From contig NZ_ASJB01000067.1 of the NCBI RefSeq assembly GCF_000478275.1, forward strand, positions 1 to 37,550: a DNA stretch of 37,550 bases, read 5' to 3'. Numbering within the stretch: the stretch's first letter is position 1; the number at the start of each line of letters is the position of its first letter. Source of the DNA: Amycolatopsis orientalis DSM 40040 = KCTC 9412 (lineage in GTDB: Bacteria > Actinomycetota > Actinomycetes > Mycobacteriales > Pseudonocardiaceae). The notes beneath the pieces are model-generated. The model was not told where the DNA came from. It did no database searches and saw only the letters and a program-made list of their open reading frames with translations. Positions 23,421 through 30,835 of this stretch are shown piece by piece. The position numbers and the translations under genes are program-made.

Positions 23421-24389
23421 ATGCATGCGATCAGAGTGTCCCGCTTCGGCGATCCCGGTGTTCTCGAACCGACCGAGCTGCCCACTCCGGACCCCGGGGC
23501 GGGTGAGCTTCGCGTCGCGGTGACGGCGGCCGGGGTCGGCTGGCTCGACGCCCTCATCCGCCGCGGCGAAGGCCCCGACGTGTTCGCGGTCGAGCCTCCG
23601 TACGTGCCGGGCGGCGCGGTGGCGGGCACCGTCGAGGCGGTGGGTGCCGGAGTCGACGAGACCTGGCTGGGCAAGCCGGTCATCACCCACGCCGCGGGCG
23701 GGTACGGCGGTGGCTACGCGGACACGGTCATCGCGCGGCCCGACGACACCTTCCCGATCCCCGAGGGCTTGGACCCCCAACACGCGGTGGCGCTGTTCGA
23801 CGACGGCAGCACCGCGCTGGCCCTGCTGGAGAAGACACCGGTCGTGGCGGGGGAGCGGATCCTGGTGGCGCCGGGCGTCGGCGGTCTCGGCAGCCTGCTG
23901 GTGCAGCTCGCCCGTGCGGCGGGTGCCACCGTCATCGCGGCGGTCCGCGGCGAGGAAAAGGCGGCCATCGCCCGGAAACTGGGTGCGGAGCCGGTGGACT
24001 ACGCGACGCCCGACTGGACCGGCGAGGTCCTCGCCCGCACCGGAGGGCGACGGCTGGACGTGGTGTTCGACGGCGTCGGCGGTGAACTGGGCGCGGCCTC
24101 GCTCGCGCTGCTGGAGAACGGCGGCCGGTTCTCCGGCTACGGCATGTCCAGCGGCGCGGAGACCGTGATCGGCGACGCGGACCGGGCCCGGCTGACCATT
24201 GTGGACATGGCGCAGCTGGTCGGTTTCTGGCCGGAGACGCCGCGGCGGGTGCGGGAAGTGCTGCGACTGGCCGCCGACGGCGCGCTGACGCCGGTCATCG
24301 GCCGGACGTACCCGCTGGCGGAGGCATCGGCCGCGCATTCGGACATCGAGGCGCGGCGGTACACCGGCAAGAGCCTGCTCCTGCCCTGA
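23421..24389 (+). CDS. Zinc-type alcohol dehydrogenase-like quinone oxidoreductase
   Basis: 322 aa. Medium-chain dehydrogenase/reductase: N-terminal GroES-like domain (~1-120), NAD(P)-binding domain with VAPGVGGLGSLLVQLARAAG, and the C-terminal GRTYPLAEASAAHSDIEAR typical of NADPH:quinone reductases. No zinc-ligand cysteines are seen, so the zinc-free quinone-reductase branch is likely. There is no ribosome site; the MerR-type promoter directly upstream predicts leaderless translation and induction by an oxidant or drug. Convergent with, and directly abutting, the DUF3515 gene. Confidence 0.88.
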   Translation: MHAIRVSRFGDPGVLEPTELPTPDPGAGELRVAVTAAGVGWLDALIRRGEGPDVFAVEPPYVPGGAVAGTVEAVGAGVDETWLGKPVITHAAGGYGGGYADTVIARPDDTFPIPEGLDPQHAVALFDDGSTALALLEKTPVVAGERILVAPGVGGLGSLLVQLARAAGATVIAAVRGEEKAAIARKLGAEPVDYATPDWTGEVLARTGGRRLDVVFDGVGGELGAASLALLENGGRFSGYGMSSGAETVIGDADRARLTIVDMAQLVGFWPETPRRVREVLRLAADGALTPVIGRTYPLAEASAAHSDIEARRYTGKSLLLP

Positions 24390-24932
24390 TCAGAAGCGCA
24401 GCGGTACCGCGGGGAGATTGGCGCCGATGACGTCCGAAACGGTCTGGAGCGGCCCGGTCCCCGCGGTGCCCGGCACGGTGAGCGCCGTGTAGACGGGACG
24501 GTCCACCACGAACCACGTGGCGGAGCCCTCGCCCTCGACCTGCAGCCACTGGACCCCGTTGATCGTCCGCAGCTGCGAGGTCGGGGTCAGCTCCGGCGGT
24601 TTGCCGAGCCCGCACCGCAGGACCACCGGGTCGCCGGTGCCCCAGCCGACCGTCGCCTCGGGGGCGGGGTCGGCCAGTTTCCGCCGGACCAGGGTGTTCC
24701 CGGACGAGGTGAGCTCGTGCGGCAGCGCGCCGATCAGCTTCGCGCACTCGGGCGAACCCGACTGCGGCGCCGGGACCGGGACGAGCGGGAGGGGACCGTC
24801 GGCGGCCGGGGCGTCGGAATCCGCGCCGCGGGTCAGCCCGAAGACGGCCACCCCCGCGAGGAGCAGGATCGCCAGGCAGGCGGCCGCGATCAGCAGTGGT
24901 TTCGGGGGAGCGCCGGTGTCCGTGTCAGCCAC
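24390..24932 (-). CDS. DUF3515 membrane-anchored protein
   Basis: 180 aa. One transmembrane segment near the N terminus (~12-33), then an extracytoplasmic domain with two Cys (SPECAKLIGALP; VVLRCGLGKP), GVQWLQVEGEGSATWFVVDRP and a C-terminal tail. This matches the actinobacterial DUF3515 family, usually found between ddl and thiL (Rv2980 region in M. tuberculosis). Function unknown. The usual neighbour ddl is absent here. Confidence 0.85.
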   Translation of the reverse strand: MADTDTGAPPKPLLIAAACLAILLLAGVAVFGLTRGADSDAPAADGPLPLVPVPAPQSGSPECAKLIGALPHELTSSGNTLVRRKLADPAPEATVGWGTGDPVVLRCGLGKPPELTPTSQLRTINGVQWLQVEGEGSATWFVVDRPVYTALTVPGTAGTGPLQTVSDVIGANLPAVPLRF

Positions 24933-24951
24933 CGGACCACTACACCACCTC

Positions 24952-25185
24952 TTACAGATGCACGACCGGGCAGGTCAGTGTCCGAGTGATGCCTTCCACG
25001 TTCTGCACCTTGGCGACCACGAGCTGGCCGAGCTGGTCGACGGTGTCGGCGGCGGCCTTGACGATGACGTCGTAGGGACCGGTGACATCCTCCGAACTGG
25101 TGACACCGGAGATGGTGGAGATCTCCGCGGCGACCGCGGCCGCTTTGCCGACCTCGGTCTGGATGAGGATGTATGCGTGGACCAC
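24952..25185 (-). CDS. Lrp/AsnC-type ligand-binding domain protein without DNA-binding domain
   Basis: 77 aa, consisting only of the RAM (regulation of amino acid metabolism) fold: VHAYILIQTEVGKAAAVAAE, GPYDVIVKAAADTVDQLGQL and the terminal RTLTCPVVHL. Stand-alone RAM proteins are common in actinobacteria and lie near thiL. They may bind amino acids or modulate full-length Lrp proteins. The GTG at 25185 is chosen because AAGGGG lies 6 nt upstream and it matches the family start; a longer frame to 25233 has no support. Divergent from thiL. Confidence 0.88.
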   Translation of the reverse strand: MVHAYILIQTEVGKAAAVAAEISTISGVTSSEDVTGPYDVIVKAAADTVDQLGQLVVAKVQNVEGITRTLTCPVVHL

Positions 25186-25318
25186 GGCGCGCCCCTTCGT
25201 AAAAGTCGGCTCAAGGTAGGAACGTTGTAGCAACGTATCGCCAGCCCCGGGAAAAACCTAGGGCATCCGACTATCGGTGATCGACATTTGTCCGGACAAG
25301 GGAAAGTGGAGGTGACGG

Positions 25319-26275
25319 GTGTCACCGAATGACGGCACGGTCGCCGGGACCGGTGAATTCCGGCTGATCGAAGCGGTGACGGCCGGCCGTAAACAGCCGG
25401 AGACGACGCTGCTCGGACCGGGGGACGACGCGGCCGTCGTGGCCACCCCGGACGGCCGGACGGTGGCCTCCACCGACGTCCTCGTGCAGGGCGTGCACTT
25501 CCGACTCGACTGGTCCAGCGCCGATCAGGTGGGGCGCAAGGCGGTCGCGGTGAACCTCACCGACATCGCCGCCATGGGCGCCCGCCCGACGGCCGTCCTG
25601 GTGGGATTCGCCTGCCCGCCGGACACCGAGACGGCGCTCGTCACCGAACTCACCCAGGGCATGTGGACCGAAGCCGACCGCGCCGGCGTCGGGATCGTCG
25701 GCGGCGACATGGTGGGCGCCGACCAGATCGTGATCAGTGTCACCGCCCTGGGTGACCTCGGTGGCCGGGAACCGGTGACCAGGTCCGGCGCCCGGCCCGG
25801 CGACGTCGTCGCGGTGTGCGGACGGCTCGGCTGGGCGGCCGCCGGGCTCGCCGTGCTCGGCCGGGGCTTCCGCTCACCGGTCAGCGTGGTCAACGCGCAG
25901 CGCTGCCCCGAACCGGATTACGAGGCGGGTATCCGCGCGGCCGACGGCGGCGCGACGTCGATGATCGACGTGTCCGACGGGCTGCTGTCCGACCTCGGCC
26001 ACATCGCCGTCGCCTCCGGCGTGGGGATCGACGTGCGGACCGCCGACCTCGACATCCCGAGCAGGCTGACCGAGGTCGGCACCGCGCTCGGCGCCGACCC
26101 GCTGAAATGGGTGCTCACCGGCGGCGAGGACCACGCGTTCGCGGCCACCTTCCCCGCGTTCGCCGATCTGCCGGAGGGCTGGACGGAGATCGGCGTGGTG
26201 ACCATGCCCGATTCGGGGGTCACGGTGGACGGGAAGCCCTACGGGCACGACAGCGGCTGGGCGCACTGGCGCTGA
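25319..26275 (+). CDS. thiL: Thiamine-monophosphate kinase
   Basis: 318 aa. It phosphorylates thiamine monophosphate to the active diphosphate cofactor. PurM-like ATP-grasp layout: LGPGDDAAVV near the N terminus, STDVLVQGVHF, VNLTDIAAMGARPTAVLVG, GDMVGADQIVISVTALG, SMIDVSDGLLSDLGHIA and VLTGGEDHAFAATF. GTG start at 25319 with GGAGG 6 nt upstream. Position between the Lrp-like gene and ung is conserved in actinobacteria. Confidence 0.95.
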   Translation: MSPNDGTVAGTGEFRLIEAVTAGRKQPETTLLGPGDDAAVVATPDGRTVASTDVLVQGVHFRLDWSSADQVGRKAVAVNLTDIAAMGARPTAVLVGFACPPDTETALVTELTQGMWTEADRAGVGIVGGDMVGADQIVISVTALGDLGGREPVTRSGARPGDVVAVCGRLGWAAAGLAVLGRGFRSPVSVVNAQRCPEPDYEAGIRAADGGATSMIDVSDGLLSDLGHIAVASGVGIDVRTADLDIPSRLTEVGTALGADPLKWVLTGGEDHAFAATFPAFADLPEGWTEIGVVTMPDSGVTVDGKPYGHDSGWAHWR

Positions 26276-26285
26276 TCTCACCGGG

Positions 26286-27038
26286 TCAGCGGGTGGCCCA
26301 CCAGGTCGATTCACCGGCGACGGTGAACCCGAGGGATTCGTACAGCGGCCTGCCCAGCCGGGAAGCGGTGAGCGTGACCGGCAGCCCGGCCAGCGGCGCG
26401 AGGGAACCGAGCATGACGGCGCGTCCCACGCCACGAGAGCGGAAGGCGTCCGGCGTGCCGACCCAGTAATGGCTGCCGAAGCCGTCCTCGACGGCGGTGA
26501 CGCACGCCCCGGCGACCTCGCCGTCGAGCCGCGCCACGAACACCTCGACCCCGGCCTCCCGGAGCAAGGCCATGGGGAACAGCTCGCCCGCGCGGTAGGG
26601 CTCGAAGCGGGCGAGTTCGAAGCCCGCGATCACGGCCCGTTCGGCCGCGCGCAGGTCGTCCTCCCCGGTCACCCGCGACACCTCCATCGAGGGTTCGGCG
26701 ACGGGTGCGGGCGGCCGCAGCATGACGGGCATCTGCCAGCTGCGCATGTCCCCGAGGTGGTTGAGATCGGTGGCGCTGAAGGGATCCTCGGCGTCCACCG
26801 GACCGGTCGCCCGCCCGGCCAGTTCGGTGATCTCGGCCACCTCGTCGGCGGTGAGATCGGGTTCCTGGATCAGGACACGCAGGCCCGCGCGCTCGTCGCC
26901 GGCGACGGCGAGGAAGCCGCGGCGGCGGATCACCTCATGACCGCGGGCGCGGCCGGTCGCGGCCCAGAACGCGGCGGAGTTACGGGCCTGGCGCGAGGGT
27001 GCCTCGGCGAGACCGGCGAGGGGGACTTCGATCGACAT
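26286..27038 (-). CDS. GNAT-family N-acetyltransferase
   Basis: 250 aa. The C-terminal half carries the acetyl-CoA-binding pattern FRSRGVGRAVMLGSLA and the ending PLYESLGFTVAGE. The first ~120 residues form a less conserved domain that may be a second, degenerate GNAT fold. Substrate unknown. Convergent with thiL (10-nt gap) and divergent from the next acetyltransferase, with 58 nt between. Confidence 0.85.
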   Translation of the reverse strand: MSIEVPLAGLAEAPSRQARNSAAFWAATGRARGHEVIRRRGFLAVAGDERAGLRVLIQEPDLTADEVAEITELAGRATGPVDAEDPFSATDLNHLGDMRSWQMPVMLRPPAPVAEPSMEVSRVTGEDDLRAAERAVIAGFELARFEPYRAGELFPMALLREAGVEVFVARLDGEVAGACVTAVEDGFGSHYWVGTPDAFRSRGVGRAVMLGSLAPLAGLPVTLTASRLGRPLYESLGFTVAGESTWWATR

Positions 27039-27096
27039 GAGCAGAACCTAGCCTTCGGCGCCCCTCGCGATCCGGGTTCTCGCTAATCTCGCGTCC

Positions 27097-27567
27097 ATGG
27101 ACCTTCGCGTGCTGCCCTACGACCACCCCGACGCGGTGAAACTGCTGGCCGAAGCCCAGCTCGAGCTGGCCGCCCGGTACGGCAGCGAAGACGAGACGCC
27201 GATGGACGCGGCGCAGTTCGCCTCGCCGAGGGGCTTGTTCCTGGCCGCCTACCTCGACGACGTCCCGGTCGCGTGCGGTGCCTGGCGATCGCACGAAGGG
27301 CCGGACCCGCTGGTGCCCGGTGACGCCGAGATCAAGCGCATGTACGTGACGGCTTCGGCGCGGGGCCGGGGGCTCGCGCGGGCGATCCTCGCCGACCTGG
27401 AGCGGACGGCCACCGAAGCCGGGCGGCTGCGCATGGTGCTGGAAACCGGGCACAAGCAGCCGGAAGCCATCGCGCTGTACCGGTCGGCGGGTTATCGGGA
27501 GATGCCGGGCTTCGGGTACTACAAGGACGAGCCGGAAAGCATCTGCTTCGGCAAGCCACTGGTCTAG
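27097..27567 (+). CDS. GNAT-family N-acetyltransferase
   Basis: 156 aa single-domain acetyltransferase. Acetyl-CoA loop VTASARGRGLARAILADLE, then ETGHKQPEAIALYRSAGYRE with the conserved Tyr. The N terminus (MDLRVLPYDHPDAVKLLAEA) is typical of small GNATs. Substrate unknown. First of a probable operon with the gamma-carbonic-anhydrase-like gene (8-nt gap, AGGAG before its ATG) and ung. Confidence 0.88.
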   Translation: MDLRVLPYDHPDAVKLLAEAQLELAARYGSEDETPMDAAQFASPRGLFLAAYLDDVPVACGAWRSHEGPDPLVPGDAEIKRMYVTASARGRGLARAILADLERTATEAGRLRMVLETGHKQPEAIALYRSAGYREMPGFGYYKDEPESICFGKPLV

Positions 27568-27575
27568 GAGAACGC

Positions 27576-28097
27576 ATGCCGATCTACGCACTGGGCGACC
27601 TCGAACCCTCGATCCACCCGGACGCCTACGTCCATCCCGACGCGACGGTGATCGGCGACGTCCGGATCGGGGCGTTCGCGTCGGTCTGGCCGCAGACGGT
27701 GCTGCGCGGCGACCACGGCCATATCGAGATCGGCGAGCGGTCCAACGTGCAGGACGGCTGCGTCCTGCACTGCACCCGGCAGGACCCGACGGTGATCGGA
27801 AAGTCCTCCGCCGTCGGACATTCCGTGCACATCGAGGGCGCGCGGATCGGCGAGGGCTGCCTGATCGCGTCGGGATCGGTGGTGCTGAACGGAACCGTCG
27901 TCGAGGACGGCGGGATGGTCGGCGCGGGCGCGGTTCTCTCCTACGGGTCCCATGTGGACAGTGGGCGGATCGCGCTCGGCGTCCCGGCGAAGACGCGGCC
28001 GAACACGTCGTTCGGGCCGGACATGATCAAGCTCGTGGTCGACGGGTATGTCGAGCGTGCGGCCCGGTTCAGGGTCGAACTCCGCCGTATCGGGTGA
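27576..28097 (+). CDS. Gamma carbonic anhydrase-like hexapeptide-repeat protein
   Basis: 173 aa left-handed beta-helix protein with repeated hexapeptides (HPDATVIGDVRIGAFASVW, IEIGERSNVQDGCVLH, VGHSVHIEGARIGEGCLIAS). His65 and His82 match the first two metal ligands of gamma carbonic anhydrases; at the third usual His position (as in YrdA-type GHxxxxH) there is Glu87, with another His at 85. Metal binding is plausible but carbonic anhydrase activity is doubtful. Confidence 0.87.
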   Translation: MPIYALGDLEPSIHPDAYVHPDATVIGDVRIGAFASVWPQTVLRGDHGHIEIGERSNVQDGCVLHCTRQDPTVIGKSSAVGHSVHIEGARIGEGCLIASGSVVLNGTVVEDGGMVGAGAVLSYGSHVDSGRIALGVPAKTRPNTSFGPDMIKLVVDGYVERAARFRVELRRIG

Positions 28098-28117
28098 CGT
28101 GAGTAAGCTCGCACGCC

Positions 28118-28795
28118 GTGACCGCACGACCGCTGCAGGACATCGTCGAAGCAGGCTGGGCGCAGGCCCTCGAACCGGTGGCGCCGCAGGTCGCCGCGAT
28201 GGGGGAATTCCTCCGCGCGGAGATCGCCGCGGGCCGGACCTATCTCCCGGCGGGTGAACACGTGCTGCGGGCCTTCCAGCAGCCGTTCCACGACGTGCGG
28301 GTGCTGATCGTCGGCCAGGACCCGTATCCCACGCCGGGGCACGCTGTCGGCCTGAGCTTCTCGGTGGCGCCGGACGTCCGGCCGATCCCGAAGAGCCTGA
28401 TCAACATCTACAAGGAATATTGCGAGGACCTCGGGCACCCGTTGCCGTCGAACGGCGATCTGACGCCGTGGGCCGACCAAGGGGTTCTGCTGCTCAACAG
28501 GTCGCTGACGGTGCAGCCCGGGAAGTCGAACTCGCACCAGGGCAAGGGCTGGGAAGCGGTCACCGAGCAGGCCATCAAGGCCCTCGCCGCGCGGGACGAG
28601 CCGATGGTGGCGATCCTGTGGGGCCGCAACGCGCGGAACCTGAAGCCGATGCTGGGGAAGGTGCCGTGCATCGAGTCGGCCCACCCGAGCCCGCTCTCGG
28701 CGCACGCCGGTTTCTTCGGCTCGCGGCCCTTCAGCCGGGCGAACCAGCTGCTCGAGCAGCAAGGCTCCGCCCCCGTGGACTGGAAGCTCCCCTAG
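28118..28795 (+). CDS. ung: Uracil-DNA glycosylase
   Basis: 225 aa, normal length for family 1 UDG. It removes uracil from DNA to start base-excision repair. The catalytic water-activating loop is IVGQDPYPTPGHAVGLSFS (Asp68), followed by VLLLNRSLTV and the DNA-intercalation loop SAHPSPLSAHAGFFGSRPFS. GTG start at 28118. It sits in the conserved thiL-ung-rpmB stretch and is convergent with rpmB. Confidence 0.97.
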   Translation: MTARPLQDIVEAGWAQALEPVAPQVAAMGEFLRAEIAAGRTYLPAGEHVLRAFQQPFHDVRVLIVGQDPYPTPGHAVGLSFSVAPDVRPIPKSLINIYKEYCEDLGHPLPSNGDLTPWADQGVLLLNRSLTVQPGKSNSHQGKGWEAVTEQAIKALAARDEPMVAILWGRNARNLKPMLGKVPCIESAHPSPLSAHAGFFGSRPFSRANQLLEQQGSAPVDWKLP

Positions 28796-28804
28796 TCTTT
28801 TTTT

Positions 28805-28868
28805 CGCGTTTAGTCCTCTGGATGCGGTCCTTGCACGCGCAACTACCGCATCCAGAGGACTAAACGCG
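28805..28868. repeat. CCTCTGGATGCGG-family hairpin, copy B (perfect 24-bp arms)
   Basis: Arms 28805-28828 and 28845-28868 are exact reverse complements; core TAGTCCTCTGGATGCGGT. The 16-nt loop holds an inner TTGC-ACGC-GCAA stem. It lies between convergent ung and rpmB. A T7 run (28798-28804) precedes it and an A7 run (28872-28878) follows. Confidence 0.9.
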
Positions 28869-28871
28869 CAC

Positions 28872-28908
28872 AAAAAAATGGCGGGTGCTCCGAAGAGCAC
28901 CCGCCATT
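28872..28908 (-). terminator. rpmB: rpmB intrinsic terminator with TTCG loop
   Basis: Read on the minus strand: a 14-bp stem AATGGCGGGTGCTC / GAGCACCCGCCATT closed by the stable TTCG tetraloop, followed directly by T7. It starts 16 nt after the rpmB stop. A textbook intrinsic terminator, unusual for this GC-rich window. Confidence 0.92.
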
Positions 28909-28923
28909 CCCCAAAAACCCGGC

Positions 28924-29115
28924 TCAGCCGCGAACGACCTTGCCCGCCTTGATGCACGAGGTGCAGGCGTTCAGGCGCTTGCGCTGGGACAGACCGATCT
29001 TGGCGTGAACAGTCTGGATGTTCGGGTTCCACCGGCGGTTGGTACGCCGGTGGGAGTGCGAGACCGACTTGCCAAAGCCCGGTCCCTTGCCACAGACGTC
29101 GCACACGGCAGCCAC
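28924..29115 (-). CDS. rpmB: 50S ribosomal protein L28, zinc-binding form
   Basis: 63 aa. Sequence AAVCDVCGKGPGFGKSVSHS at the start, RRTNRRWNPNIQ in the middle and NACTSCIKAGKV at the end. Two CxxC pairs (CDVC, CTSC) mark the zinc-ribbon (C+) form; many actinobacteria also carry a zinc-free paralogue under Zur control elsewhere. GTG start at 29115 with GAGGAG 6 nt upstream; the frame runs further upstream without a ribosome site. Confidence 0.96.
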   Translation of the reverse strand: MAAVCDVCGKGPGFGKSVSHSHRRTNRRWNPNIQTVHAKIGLSQRKRLNACTSCIKAGKVVRG

Positions 29116-29151
29116 GTCGAACTCCTCTGGATCTGGGACAAAGAATGACGC

Positions 29152-29182
29152 GCCCAGCATGCTGGGCAACTCGACCATAGTA
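29152..29182 (-). promoter_or_regulatory. rpmB promoter -10 and 16-bp leader palindrome
   Basis: Minus-strand TACTAT (29177-29182) is a good -10, placing the start near 29170. Directly downstream is the perfect palindrome GCCCAGCATGCTGGGC (29152-29167), which would sit at about +4 to +19 of the rpmB leader, either as a protein operator or a short hairpin. Confidence 0.5.
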
Positions 29183-29247
29183 ACCAGTGGCTCAGAGACC
29201 TCCGGCACCGGGTCGATACCCTCGCTGGAACAGCTAGGAGGTTACAG

Positions 29248-30831
29248 GTGCGGGTGCTCGACGTGGCGGCGGTGTCGGCCTGGTCGGCGGCCTGTGTGCA
29301 CAGCCTGTCGGTGCTGCGGCCGGCGATCGACGGCATCAACGTCTACCCGGTCGCCGACTCCGACACCGGCTCCAACCTGCTGTTCACCATGACGGCCGCC
29401 CGCGACGCGCTGGCCGCCGCCGCGCCGGAGGACACCGCCGGGGCGCTGTCGGCCTTCGCCAAGGGCGCGGTCGCGGCGGCCAAGGGCAACTCCGGCGTGA
29501 TCATGTCGCAGGTCATCCGCGGGATCGCCGAATCGGCGGCGGCCAGGGACCTCGACGGACCCGGGCTCGCGGAGGCGCTCGGGCTCGCCGACCAGGCCGC
29601 CACGGGAGCGGTGAGCCGTCCGGTCGCCGGAACCATCTTGACCGTCCTCCACACCGTCGCCGCGGCCGTCCGCGGCGCGACAGGGTCACTCGAAGAGGTG
29701 GCCGCGACAGCGGCGAGCGTCGCCGCCGAGGCCCTGGAAGAGACCCCGAAGCAGCTTCCCGTCCTGGCCGTGGCCGGGGTGGTCGACGCGGGCGCCCGCG
29801 GCCTCGTCGCGGTCCTCGACGCCCTTTCCGGCGTGATCTCCGGCGGCGCCACCGAACCGGAACACCCGCTCGAGGTGCACCACAACCACGCGACGGAGAC
29901 ACCGACGGCCTGGGAGGTCATGTACCTCCTCGACGGCGTCGACGAGGAAAGCCTCCCCGGCCTCCGCAAGACCCTCAGCGGGCTCGGCGACAGTGTCACC
30001 GTGGCCGGTGACGGCGCGGGCGGCTTCGCCGTCCACGTGCACTGCGCGGACATCGGCGCGGCGCTGGAGGCCGGGATCGAGCTGGGCCGCCCGCGCAAGG
30101 TCCGGGTCGAGCCGCTGATCACCCCCACCCCGGTCGAGGTCGGCGGGGGTATCGACCGTTCGGTGGTCGCCGTGGTCCACGGCGGGCCGCTGGCCGAACT
30201 GCTGCGGGCCGAGGGTGTCGCGGTGCTCTCCGTGCCGCCGGGGGTCTCGCCGACGGTCGAGGAGATGCTGGGCCTGATCAACGAGGCCGCCGGCCACCAC
30301 GTCACCGTCCTCCCCGGCGGCAAACGGCTGACCGAGGCGGCCGACGCGGCGGCGGGCCACGCGATGGCCGCGGACCGGGACGTCGTCGTCATCCCGTGCG
30401 TCTCGCCGGTCCAGGTGCTGGCCGCGCTGGCCGTGCACGATCCGGACCGCCGCACCAACGACGACGTGGTCGCGATGGCCGAAGCGGCGGCCGCGACCAG
30501 GCGTGGCGAACTGCGGATCGCGCAGGAGGAGTCGCTAACCTGGGTGGGCCGGGCGCAGGCCGGTGACGTCGTCGGCCTCGTCGACGGCGAGGTCGTGCTG
30601 ATCGAGCCCGCGCCCGCCTCGGAGACGAACCTGGTCGCGGCGGCGGTCAGCGTGCTGAACCGGATGCTGGCCCTCGGCGGCGAGCTGGTCACCGTGCTGA
30701 CCGGCGTCGACGCGCCGGTCCGGCTGCCCGGCGAACTCGCCGATCAGCTTCGCCTGGAACATCCCGAGATCGAGCTGACGAGTTACGCCGGCGGCCAGTC
30801 CGACGCCGTGCTGCTGATGGGGGTGGAGTGA
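29248..30831 (+). CDS. DAK2-domain protein (DhaL/FakA-like kinase)
   Basis: 527 aa. N-terminal DhaL-like nucleotide-binding domain (~1-190) with NVYPVADSDTGSNLLFTM, whose aspartates bind Mg-ATP, and KGNSGVIMSQVIRGIAE; then a DegV-like C-terminal part. This matches the conserved actinobacterial gene upstream of recG. Firmicute homologues (FakA) phosphorylate fatty acids with a DegV-type partner; that activity is not established here. GTG at 29248 with AGGAGG 6 nt upstream. recG starts 4 nt after its stop. Confidence 0.9.
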   Translation: MRVLDVAAVSAWSAACVHSLSVLRPAIDGINVYPVADSDTGSNLLFTMTAARDALAAAAPEDTAGALSAFAKGAVAAAKGNSGVIMSQVIRGIAESAAARDLDGPGLAEALGLADQAATGAVSRPVAGTILTVLHTVAAAVRGATGSLEEVAATAASVAAEALEETPKQLPVLAVAGVVDAGARGLVAVLDALSGVISGGATEPEHPLEVHHNHATETPTAWEVMYLLDGVDEESLPGLRKTLSGLGDSVTVAGDGAGGFAVHVHCADIGAALEAGIELGRPRKVRVEPLITPTPVEVGGGIDRSVVAVVHGGPLAELLRAEGVAVLSVPPGVSPTVEEMLGLINEAAGHHVTVLPGGKRLTEAADAAAGHAMAADRDVVVIPCVSPVQVLAALAVHDPDRRTNDDVVAMAEAAAATRRGELRIAQEESLTWVGRAQAGDVVGLVDGEVVLIEPAPASETNLVAAAVSVLNRMLALGGELVTVLTGVDAPVRLPGELADQLRLEHPEIELTSYAGGQSDAVLLMGVE

Positions 30832-30835
30832 CCGT

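Noticed and set aside
28798..28804. T7 run after ung as an intrinsic terminator
   Set aside because: No hairpin lies directly upstream of the T-run; the large hairpin is downstream of it, so the order is wrong for ung termination.
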